A stretch of DNA of 64,000 nt from Bacteroidales bacterium (lineage in GTDB: Bacteria; Bacteroidota; Bacteroidia; Bacteroidales; UBA932), in NCBI GenBank assembly GCA_029009115.1, contig JAQXJU010000064.1, forward strand, positions 1-64,000, read 5' to 3'. Numbering within the stretch: position 1 is the first letter of the stretch; every line of letters starts with the position of its first letter. The position numbers and the translations under genes are program-made. Under the pieces are notes generated by a model. The model worked only from the letters and a program-made list of their open reading frames with translations. It did no database searches and was not told the origin of the DNA. Shown piece after piece: positions 1 through 6,826 of the stretch.

Positions 1-1140
1 AATCTTGTGGATGCATTTGTCCATCTCCCAGATGCCGCCGCTGATGAACAAATCAATCTTACGCATTCCCGGTCTATATGGAATCGTCTGCACGTATTCA
101 TAGATAAAGTCTGATTCGCTATTGCCGAGCAGCGTATCGAGATGAACCCCAGAACTCAGGAGAGGGCTCTTGACATACTGGCGGAACTTCTTGGCTCTCA
201 GACTTTTCCTTCTTTCGTTCATCCATTTGCCAAGATGGTCCGTGTAGTGCTCGAGAGCTTCAGGACCGCTGACACCGAAGGCACTCTGGAGTTGAGAATC
301 GCTCACGAAAGAACTGTCGTTTCGAAAAGCATAGACTTCGGGCAAATGGCGTTTCAAGAATATTTCGAGTTCCCTCTTGCGTATGAAAGCAGTGGTGTCA
401 TTGATGATTTTCGAAACAAAACGTTCGTATTGCTGATAGCCTCTCAACTGGGCCTTTCGATATGCCGGTCCGGTGATGACGGCACGATCGAGGGCAAGGC
501 TGTCCGAGTTGATTGCAAGAGTCGGGGTCAGGCGAATCTGCCAGGCATTGTCGAGCATTCCGGCAGGAATACGAATCTGGAAAGATAGAGTCACAAGACC
601 CTGTCGCTCAGCTACATTTGAGAAGCGGGCACTAACGGAGGCGGCATCAATGACATCAGTCGCAACCATTTCGCCATCAACATCCCGGACAGCCTTCATA
701 ATAAAGATTTCATTTCCCCCATCGTCTTGAAAACTAAGAGTATCCCTCTCAACGGAAAAGTTTGACCTTACTGATGCCGGCGGATGCTTATGGGTGGCAT
801 TGAGTTCCGGCAGCAGGGCGCCGGAGCGTAGAGTTGACAGTTTCTGCTGTGACGAGCAGGAGATGATGCAAAACGCAGAGAGCAAGGTCGCAAGGAAGGC
901 TAGGTTCAGGCCGTTCGGCTGGAGAGTTCGGGTAGGTTTTACTCGGCTGGGCAGAACTCTCGGCTGGAGGGCTCGGGCTGGGTTTACCCGGAACGAACTA
1001 TTCGGAGGAAGAGTTCGGGTAGGGTTTATCCGGCTGGGCAGAACTTTCGGCTGGAAGGCTATTTGCAAAGCGGGAATCAGGGGCGCAGACAGATGGCAGT
1101 GTTTTATCTTGCAACCCTGAGTCAAGAATATTCTATTCAT
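1..1140 (-). CDS. DUF3868-like lipoprotein, 5' part (runs off left edge)
   Basis: This gene is absent from the ORF track because its 3' end lies outside the window. I translated the minus strand by hand: the frame is open from an ATG at 1140 to base 1 with no stop. A hydrophobic stretch ending in a lipobox (CIISCSS) lies about 75 codons in, followed by a domain of beta-rich character and an alpha-helical part rich in charged residues. The segment with LRAKKFRQYV and later FISGGIWEMDK resembles my memory of DUF3868 proteins, which occur near fimbrial or OmpA-like loci in Bacteroidales; the family call is by recall only. Roughly 50 codons between the first ATG and the signal core are made of in-frame tandem repeats, so the native start is uncertain: no ATG lies close to the signal core. 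Confidence 0.55.
   Translation of the reverse strand, partial: MNRIFLTQGCKIKHCHLSAPLIPALQIAFQPKVLPSRINPTRTLPPNSSFRVNPARALQPRVLPSRVKPTRTLQPNGLNLAFLATLLSAFCIISCSSQQKLSTLRSGALLPELNATHKHPPASVRSNFSVERDTLSFQDDGGNEIFIMKAVRDVDGEMVATDVIDAASVSARFSNVAERQGLVTLSFQIRIPAGMLDNAWQIRLTPTLAINSDSLALDRAVITGPAYRKAQLRGYQQYERFVSKIINDTTAFIRKRELEIFLKRHLPEVYAFRNDSSFVSDSQLQSAFGVSGPEALEHYTDHLGKWMNERRKSLRAKKFRQYVKSPLLSSGVHLDTLLGNSESDFIYEYVQTIPYRPGMRKIDLFISGGIWEMDKCIHKI
924..1057. repeat. three tandem ~44-bp repeats inside the lipoprotein leader
   Basis: Copies begin near 924, 969 and 1011, with spacing 45 then 42 bp. The outer copies share GAGTTCGGGTAGG and CGGCTGGGCAGAACT; the middle copy is more diverged. Both spacings are multiples of three, so the minus-strand frame of the lipoprotein stays open through the array and encodes repeated Pro/Arg-rich peptides such as NPTRTLPP and NPARALQP. 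Confidence 0.8.
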
Positions 1141-1260
1141 CTTATGATGTAAGATTCAGATAAACAACTAATTACCCTAATAGTATTCGAGGCGAAGCAG
1201 TAGTATGTCGGTGAAGACAAGGGGGGGGCAGTGATAGATGGGCGGCGAATAGCGTGCCCT
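1141..1260. other. intergenic region upstream of the lipoprotein gene
   Basis: This stretch lies between the lipoprotein start and repeat array A. I see no convincing TAnnTTTG element on the minus strand. It contains a run of eight G at 1221-1228, about 80 bp upstream of the lipoprotein ATG. No RNA gene was recognised. Confidence 0.5.
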
Positions 1261-1472
1261 CGTGAAATTCACCTTCGGGGCGCACCCCCACCAGAAGGCC
1301 TTCAGAGGCCTATGGTCTGTGGAGGTGGAATGACTTTGTGTCCACCTCGGCGCCGCACCACCACTACAGGCACCTCAGAGGCACATTGCTTTTCAAGGTG
1401 AATTTCACCGAGAAGGGTGACCCCAGCCAGAAGCACCTCAGAGGCACATTGCCCTCAGAGGTGAATTTCACC
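1261..1472 (+). repeat. modular repeat array A (GGTGAAWTTCACC units plus hairpin module)
   Basis: Three near-palindromic 13-bp cores start at 1261, 1397 and 1460, giving spacings of 136 and 63 bp. A hairpin module (GAGGTGGA, 11-nt loop, TCCACCTC) occupies 1322-1348, and its centre (1335) is exactly midway between the centres of the first two cores. The unit also carries CTCAGAGGCACATTG. The same element occurs at 45966-46240 on the opposite strand. The array ends 38 bp before the 3' end of the Rpn gene. Confidence 0.9.
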
Positions 1473-1510
1473 GGGTGGGCGACTGGAGGTTCTGGATTAG
1501 CTATGAACAA

Positions 1511-2461
1511 TCAGAGTTTGGCAATCTCTTCGACAGAGAACCCAGTACACTTGGCGATCGTCAGGACATCAACTCCTGCGGCCTTCAGTGCGGCCACTGT
1601 CGCAAGGAGTTTAGCCTTTCCCTCAGCGATCCCTGCCTCGCGGCCCTCGGCGATCCCCTCCTCCCGGCCTTGGGCTACACCTTCCAAGAGCCCCTTCTTG
1701 TAGCTTTCTTCAGCAGCGTATTCGATCGAGTTGTAGTAACTGAAGTCCATATCGATAGAGTGTTTGTACTGTTCGTATTCTTCGGGACGCAAGTTACAGA
1801 TTTTTGCAATCTCAAACAAATGGTCAAACTCCTTCTCTGTGAAGACACCGGGCTGCTCCGAAAGCTGCTGGATATTCTTGAACAGATACATCCATTTGTC
1901 GTAAGGGGTCTCAATTTCGGATTCCGACTTGTTGAAGCGAGCAATCTCGAGGAAGATTATTTGAAGTTTGTCCATCAGCAGTTCCCCGGACTTGTCCTCT
2001 CGAAGGCTGTACGAGGAATGGTACCGTTCTTCGGGCCAGTCTTTGTTGTGCTCGAGCTGGAAGTTCAGCACTCCGATGAGTTTTACAGACTTCAGGCAAT
2101 AGTTCCAGCGCTGGGCTGCGAGACCCGATTCGGGCTGCTTTGCAAGTCGGCCCTGCTCCATAATGGGATACGACAGATAGTAGAGGGCTCTGTCGCTGAA
2201 GTATCGCTCCCGCCCGAGTTGCATCTCGACGATGTATTCCTCGCCCTTGTCCGTCCTGACGAACACATCGAACGTTACTCTTTTGTCGTCCTTGGAAGGG
2301 CCGAAGTGCTCGACATTCCTGAAGGTTACATCGCAGATGTCCTTGTCTTCGAGGATGTCTTTGAGGAATTTGATGAGGATGTCCTTATTGTCTTCACTGC
2401 CGAAGATGCGCTTGAACATAAAATCGGTCGTTATCCGACCGTAAACCGAATCAGTCGCCAT
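1511..2461 (-). CDS. Rpn family recombination-promoting nuclease / PD-(D/E)XK putative transposase
   Basis: The product is 316 aa. It opens with a segment typical of the family (DFMFKRIFG), followed by a nuclease core with FDVFVRT and VEMQ, matching the D...ExQ form of the PD-(D/E)XK active site. The C-terminus has the characteristic repeated GREEGIAEG/GREAGIAEG helix and a small helix-turn-helix-like tail (AKCTGFSVEEIAKL). Family members cut DNA and promote RecA-independent recombination in E. coli; in Bacteroidetes they are numerous and often annotated as transposases. A TACTTTTG promoter element lies 23 bp upstream. The gene sits directly beside repeat array A, which may or may not be functionally linked. 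Confidence 0.9.
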   Translation of the reverse strand: MATDSVYGRITTDFMFKRIFGSEDNKDILIKFLKDILEDKDICDVTFRNVEHFGPSKDDKRVTFDVFVRTDKGEEYIVEMQLGRERYFSDRALYYLSYPIMEQGRLAKQPESGLAAQRWNYCLKSVKLIGVLNFQLEHNKDWPEERYHSSYSLREDKSGELLMDKLQIIFLEIARFNKSESEIETPYDKWMYLFKNIQQLSEQPGVFTEKEFDHLFEIAKICNLRPEEYEQYKHSIDMDFSYYNSIEYAAEESYKKGLLEGVAQGREEGIAEGREAGIAEGKAKLLATVAALKAAGVDVLTIAKCTGFSVEEIAKL

Positions 2462-2483
2462 AAATCAAAAATGTTTATGACGA

Positions 2484-2491
2484 CAAAAGTA
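2484..2491 (-). promoter_or_regulatory. -7 promoter element of the Rpn gene
   Basis: TACTTTTG on the minus strand matches the Bacteroidetes TAnnTTTG consensus and lies 23 bp upstream of the ATG at 2461. No clear -33 TTTG element was found. Confidence 0.5.
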
Positions 2492-2600
2492 TAATCAAAA
2501 CTCCCGAATAACGAAGGATTGCTGTGGTCTAATGAAGATTTACTTGTTTCTTTAAAATCAGGGGCGAATGGCAGATTCTAGGGGTAAACCCTGTCCTGCT

Positions 2601-2625
2601 AAAAAAGATGAATCTTTGCAAGATT
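2601..2625 (-). terminator. possible weak terminator after the M28-like gene
   Basis: Minus-strand AATCTTGCAAAGATT can form a 6-bp stem with a 3-nt loop and is followed by CATCTTTTTT. It lies about 70 bp past the M28-like stop. The stem is short and AT-rich, so this is tentative. Confidence 0.3.
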
Positions 2626-2693
2626 GATACATTTTGTCAGCGGTTATCCTTCTTCAAGTTCGGGCTTTGGGCGGGGCTAATTGCGCGGGGATG

Positions 2694-3815
2694 TCAATGC
2701 AGAGAGAGTAGCCAGGATGAGATGAAGTCTATCCTCTTCTCAAGAAGGGGGCAGGCAAGGGCGGAGGGACGGTCTTCGGGCTTGTTGGTCAGCATAGTGA
2801 TTCCGGATGTGAAAACAACACATCTGAGCCCGTGCTCAAGAAAAATCCTGTGGTCGCCGGTTCTGTTGTAAAAGAGTCTGGTAAAGTCGCGGCTCCCGTA
2901 ATAATCGTAGGTCAGATGCAGGCCGAAAGCCTTGTTGGCACTTTCGAGAGAGCGGGAATAGTAGGCTCCGCCAAGTGCAATGAGGTATTCTTTGTTGTAT
3001 TTGACAACAGGAGACAATGAACTGCCTATAATGTCAAGGTTCACAACGAGGGATATCTGCGATGCACGAACGGGGAAACCAGTCATAGGGTCGGTAAGTT
3101 TGCCACTGGAAACTGCATCCCACAGAGCCTGGGATCCGCTACAGTTGTGTCTGTGTCCGTCCAGGGCAACGAAGACCACATTCCTGGGGCGGACAGGGGC
3201 GGCGGCAAGCCGCCCGGCGATGCCCAGCATCGCCGCAACGCCCGAGGCGTTGCTGTCCGCCCCCGGATACATACTTCCATTTATGGTCCCCATCCCGTCG
3301 AGCGATGCCATCACGACAATATAGTTTCTGGAACCTGTCTTTTCCGAAGCAGGCAGGAATGCAGCGAGATTATGCCCTATTACCCCGTCAGAAAGCGGAA
3401 AAGAAAGCGCCTCGGGGGCACTCAAGCCATCAATGGCCGACATCCTCCTGCAAACATAGCCAAAAGCCTCACCATAACCCTTTGTACCAGACCTCCGGCC
3501 TTCACATATGACGCTCGCAAGAAACTCAACGTCAGAGCCGCACTGATGCTTTTCAAGACCGCTGATTTCCTTGGGCAGAGACGCCTGCACATCAGGAAAC
3601 GACACCCTGACCAGGGCCGGCGGAGACTGCAAACGGCCATCAGTGCCTTCAACCGTGGAGGCGAGAGACTTCAAACGACCATCAGTGCCTTCGACCGTGG
3701 AGGCGGCGGGAGCCTGCAAACGGCCATAAACTATGCCCGCAGAAAGCAGTGTCCCGTTAAGAATCAGACACAGCGACAAAAGAAGAAAATTGCTCAAGTA
3801 TTTCAATTCGGGCAC
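2694..3815 (-). CDS. M28-family peptidase homologue, probably catalytically inactive, exported
   Basis: The product is 373 aa, starting at a GTG (3815), with a signal-anchor-like hydrophobic segment at residues 9-30. After a repeat-rich linker (residues 31-64) comes an M28-like zinc-peptidase fold: the N-A-x-L-P entry strand near 150, a GADSNASG loop at 185-192, a VFVALDG strand near 214, and LVVNLDIIG near 256. The expected metal ligands are mostly missing: the usual AHYD is MASLD, GADDN is GADSN, the Glu-Glu after the VxFxxxDG strand is replaced by HRHN, and the C-terminal YHxxxD motif is replaced by NKPED. I infer a pseudo-peptidase. It diverges from the TPR gene at 3889 and the two promoter regions overlap. 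Confidence 0.75.
   Translation of the reverse strand: MPELKYLSNFLLLSLCLILNGTLLSAGIVYGRLQAPAASTVEGTDGRLKSLASTVEGTDGRLQSPPALVRVSFPDVQASLPKEISGLEKHQCGSDVEFLASVICEGRRSGTKGYGEAFGYVCRRMSAIDGLSAPEALSFPLSDGVIGHNLAAFLPASEKTGSRNYIVVMASLDGMGTINGSMYPGADSNASGVAAMLGIAGRLAAAPVRPRNVVFVALDGHRHNCSGSQALWDAVSSGKLTDPMTGFPVRASQISLVVNLDIIGSSLSPVVKYNKEYLIALGGAYYSRSLESANKAFGLHLTYDYYGSRDFTRLFYNRTGDHRIFLEHGLRCVVFTSGITMLTNKPEDRPSALACPLLEKRIDFISSWLLSLH
3627..3725. repeat. tandem 42/45-bp repeats in the M28-like N-terminus
   Basis: Copies begin at 3627, 3669 and 3714 (the last partial), sharing CAAACGGCCAT and CAGTGCCTTC. Spacings are 42 and 45 bp, so the reading frame is kept; the encoded peptide is STVEGTDGRL repeated just after the signal segment. 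Confidence 0.85.
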
Positions 3816-3824
3816 AATTAATGT

Positions 3825-3832
3825 TATCTTTG
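3825..3832 (+). promoter_or_regulatory. -7 promoter element of the TPR gene
   Basis: TATCTTTG matches TAnnTTTG and lies 57 bp upstream of the chosen ATG at 3889. This supports 3889 over the ORF-track start at 3733, which lies upstream of this promoter and inside the divergent gene. Confidence 0.65.
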
Positions 3833-3888
3833 CAAGACGCGAAAGGCAAAATTACTACTTTTTTCAACACTTTCCCACATTCAGGGAG

Positions 3889-5937
3889 ATGAACCGGAAA
3901 CTGTTATCGATATCAGCACTGCTGTTTGCCACAGCAATCACAAGCCTTGCCCAGTGGGACAGGGATGTATTTATGATGCGTGGCCGCCAGGCTCTCTTCG
4001 ACGGCAAGTATTCCCAGGCCATCGAAAACTTCAATGTCCTTTCGAGACTCGATTCAAGCGACCACCGCACCTTCTACTTCAGAGGCATAGCCAAATATGA
4101 CCTCGGCGATATCCGCGGAGCCCAGAGGGATTTCAGCACCTCGGTTCGCCTCAACCCCCTCTTTACCGAAGGGTACAGGGTCAGGGCCCTGAGTTACATT
4201 CGCACGGGCGACTACAAGCAGGCCCTCGGCGACCTCCAGAGGGCAATCAGCCTCCGTCCAGGTATGAACAGCCTGTTCTTCACCCGGGGCCTCACATTCT
4301 ACTTTGCAAAACGCCACGACGAAGCAATTGCAGACTTCGACTACTTTCTCATGAGGGAACCCCAGGAAGCCTCGGCATATGTTTACAGGGCCGACTGCAA
4401 ACTTGCCCTGGGTGACACCCTGGCCGCCTTCTCAGACTATAACAAGGCCATAGAGACCGACCGTTTCTACCCCGAGGGCTATGTTCACAGAGGGGCCCTG
4501 TACAGCAGCACCGGCGAAAACGAGAAGGCACTCGAGGATATCAACAAGGCCATAAGTCTCGACCCGGCAAGCACCTACTATTATTTCCAGCGAGGACTCA
4601 TCAATGCCGGACTGCACAGGTTCAAGGACGCCATAAGCGACCTCGGAGAGGTTCTCGAATCGGACCCCGGCAATGCCCTTACCCTATACAACCGCAGTCT
4701 GATGTATGCCCAGGTTCAGGAATTCGACAAGGCCCTGCAGGATATGGACAGGGTAATCAACGTCAATCCCCGCAACGTTCTGGCTTATTTCAACAGGGCG
4801 GGCTTCTTCCTTGAGATGGGGCGCTGGGAAGACGCCATCGACGACTACGACTCGGCCATTGAACTGTACCCCGACTTTGCCAAGGCGTATATGAACCGCT
4901 CCTATGCCAAGAGCAGGCTGGGGCGCAAGAAAGAGTCAAAGAAAGACTACGAGACCGCCCGCCAGAAAGTCAGGGAATATGAGGAGAAGAATGCTGCGGT
5001 TGCCGGAACCTATGCCGACACCACCCGCACGTACAGTTCATTCATAGCCTTCGACGCAGACTTCGCTCGCAAGGATTTCAACAACGAACTCCTCCAGCAC
5101 AGAGACGTGGACATAAGACTCAAGCCTCTGTTCCGCTTCCAGATTTCCGGCGAGGAGCTCTCTCAGGAGAGCAACATACTCGCACAGGGCTATGACAATC
5201 CTCTGATAAACCGATTTGTGAGGGCCGTTCCACTGAGCATTACCCTCACGGACAAGGAAGCCACAGACAGCCCCAGGCTCGAAGGCAGCCTCGATTTTCT
5301 GCTCTCGGGCGACAGCAGTTCCGGAGCTGGAACGGCTTCTCCTGTCAGCCCTGCCCACGCAGCCTTCCTGCACGGAATCTACGAGGTACAGAACAAGCAG
5401 TACAGCCAGGCCCTGCAATGGTTCAACAAAGCGGTATCCCTCTCAGAGAGCAGTCCCGGGAAAGACCCCTACGAAGCGCTGTACAGGGCATTCTACCTGA
5501 TGAACAGGTCTGTTCTGCGTTCTGAGATGACCGACATCATTGCCTCTATCGAGAGCAGTGCCGGAACCCTTGTGCTCGACGAGAGCGGCACTGCAAGGAC
5601 CCAGGCCTCGCAGAACCGCACACGGGTGTTCGACCGTTCCGAGGCTATCTCCGACATGGAGCAGGCGGCTGCAATTCTACCCGATATCCCGCACATATGG
5701 TTCAACCTCGGCAACCTCTACTGCCTGTCGTCGCAGATGGTCAATGCCCTCAGGAACTACGACAAGGCCATAAGCCTGTATCCGGCAATGGCCGAAGCAT
5801 ATTTCAACAGAGGACTTGTGCTCGTGTATCTCAAAGACCAGGAGAAGGGCTGCATTGACCTTTCGAAAGCAGGTGAACTCGGAATCGAAGACGCATACAG
5901 CGTCATAGACAGATATTGCAGGAAGGACAAGCTATGA
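3889..5937 (+). CDS. exported tetratricopeptide-repeat protein
   Basis: The product is 682 aa from the ATG at 3889, which begins a clear signal peptide (KLLSISALLFATAITSLAQ). Nearly ten consecutive TPR units follow over about residues 25-350, with the alternating A-x-x-x-Y/F-x-R-G pattern, then a less repetitive region of about 150 residues, then two or more TPR units at the C-terminus. Such proteins are protein-interaction scaffolds; no enzymatic motif is visible. The stop codon overlaps the next start (ATGA), so it is probably translationally coupled to the metallo-beta-lactamase-fold gene. The specific partner is unknown. Confidence 0.85.
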   Translation: MNRKLLSISALLFATAITSLAQWDRDVFMMRGRQALFDGKYSQAIENFNVLSRLDSSDHRTFYFRGIAKYDLGDIRGAQRDFSTSVRLNPLFTEGYRVRALSYIRTGDYKQALGDLQRAISLRPGMNSLFFTRGLTFYFAKRHDEAIADFDYFLMREPQEASAYVYRADCKLALGDTLAAFSDYNKAIETDRFYPEGYVHRGALYSSTGENEKALEDINKAISLDPASTYYYFQRGLINAGLHRFKDAISDLGEVLESDPGNALTLYNRSLMYAQVQEFDKALQDMDRVINVNPRNVLAYFNRAGFFLEMGRWEDAIDDYDSAIELYPDFAKAYMNRSYAKSRLGRKKESKKDYETARQKVREYEEKNAAVAGTYADTTRTYSSFIAFDADFARKDFNNELLQHRDVDIRLKPLFRFQISGEELSQESNILAQGYDNPLINRFVRAVPLSITLTDKEATDSPRLEGSLDFLLSGDSSSGAGTASPVSPAHAAFLHGIYEVQNKQYSQALQWFNKAVSLSESSPGKDPYEALYRAFYLMNRSVLRSEMTDIIASIESSAGTLVLDESGTARTQASQNRTRVFDRSEAISDMEQAAAILPDIPHIWFNLGNLYCLSSQMVNALRNYDKAISLYPAMAEAYFNRGLVLVYLKDQEKGCIDLSKAGELGIEDAYSVIDRYCRKDKL

Positions 5938-6752
5938 GCATAGTTTTCAAATCGCTTTCATCGGGCAGCTGCGGAAACTGCTACTTTCTTGCAAGCACGG
6001 ATTCCCAAGGCCGCGTCCAGGCTGGAGTGGCAATCGACACGGGAGTCAGCGTCAGACGCCTCAAGGAGGAACTTCGCAGGCACGGCTATTCCCCCGACGA
6101 CATCCACGCAGTTCTTCTGACCCACGACCATATGGACCACATCAGGTCTCTGGGCTCCTGGTGCAAGCGCCTCAGCAAGCCGGTATGGACGAGCGGGGTG
6201 CTGCATTCCTGCCTTGCGGGCCGGACCATATCGGGCGAGGATTTCATAGCCTGCTCAAGGGTCCTGGGCGAGGGCGACTGGAACGAGGTGGTCCCCGGAC
6301 ACGTGAAGGTCAGATATTTCGTAGTGCCCCATGACGCCACCCAGACCGTCGGCTATGCAATAGTCATTGACTCGTACCGCTTTGTGATAATGACAGACAT
6401 AGGGTCAATGACCCCCGAGGCCCTATCCTGGGCATCGCACGCCCAGACTGTAGTGATAGAGTCGAACTACGACTACCAGATGCTCATCAACGGCAGTTAT
6501 ACCTACGAACTCAAGATGAGAATTCTCAAGGGCCACGGACACCTTCGCAACGAAGAATGTGCCGAGGCCATAAGGCACTTCTATCACGAGGGTCTGCGCA
6601 ACATTTTCCTCTGTCACCTGAGTGAGAACAACAACACCCCCGAAAAAGCCTTTGCCAGTTCAGAGCAGGTACTGCGCGATATGGGAGTCACAGGCAAGGT
6701 GGCATTGAGGACTCTCCCCCGCCAGAGCGCTTCGCCCCTCTTCATTCTGTAA
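5934..6752 (+). CDS. metallo-beta-lactamase fold hydrolase, YycJ/WalJ-like
   Basis: The product is 272 aa. The ATG at 5934 overlaps the upstream TGA and gives an N-terminus (MSIVFKSLSSGSCGNCYF) typical of the YycJ/WalJ group. The zinc-binding THDHMDH motif is present near residue 62, with later His and Asp residues in VVPHDATQTVGY, MTDIGSM and CHLSENNN. Characterised WalJ-like proteins act as DNA exonucleases or affect cell-wall signalling in Firmicutes; the exact role here is inferred from family only. Confidence 0.85.
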   Translation: MSIVFKSLSSGSCGNCYFLASTDSQGRVQAGVAIDTGVSVRRLKEELRRHGYSPDDIHAVLLTHDHMDHIRSLGSWCKRLSKPVWTSGVLHSCLAGRTISGEDFIACSRVLGEGDWNEVVPGHVKVRYFVVPHDATQTVGYAIVIDSYRFVIMTDIGSMTPEALSWASHAQTVVIESNYDYQMLINGSYTYELKMRILKGHGHLRNEECAEAIRHFYHEGLRNIFLCHLSENNNTPEKAFASSEQVLRDMGVTGKVALRTLPRQSASPLFIL

Positions 6753-6768
6753 TATGACAAAATTTTAG

Positions 6769-6776
6769 TATCTTTG
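6769..6776 (+). promoter_or_regulatory. -7 promoter element of the ABC exporter operon
   Basis: TATCTTTG matches TAnnTTTG, 51 bp upstream of the ATG at 6827 and just after the stop of the preceding gene. It would open the long plus-strand run to 19255. Confidence 0.65.
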
Positions 6777-6826
6777 CAAGTTGCACGATGCCCTCTTGCA
6801 GAGGAGCATCCCGGAAACTTTTTTGA

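Noticed and set aside
142-588. 148-aa plus-strand ORF
   Set aside because: The minus strand here carries the lipoprotein gene, which has a signal peptide and family-like features.
1475-2494. 339-aa plus-strand ORF opposite the Rpn gene
   Set aside because: It is a shadow of the Rpn gene; the Rpn frame has clear family motifs.
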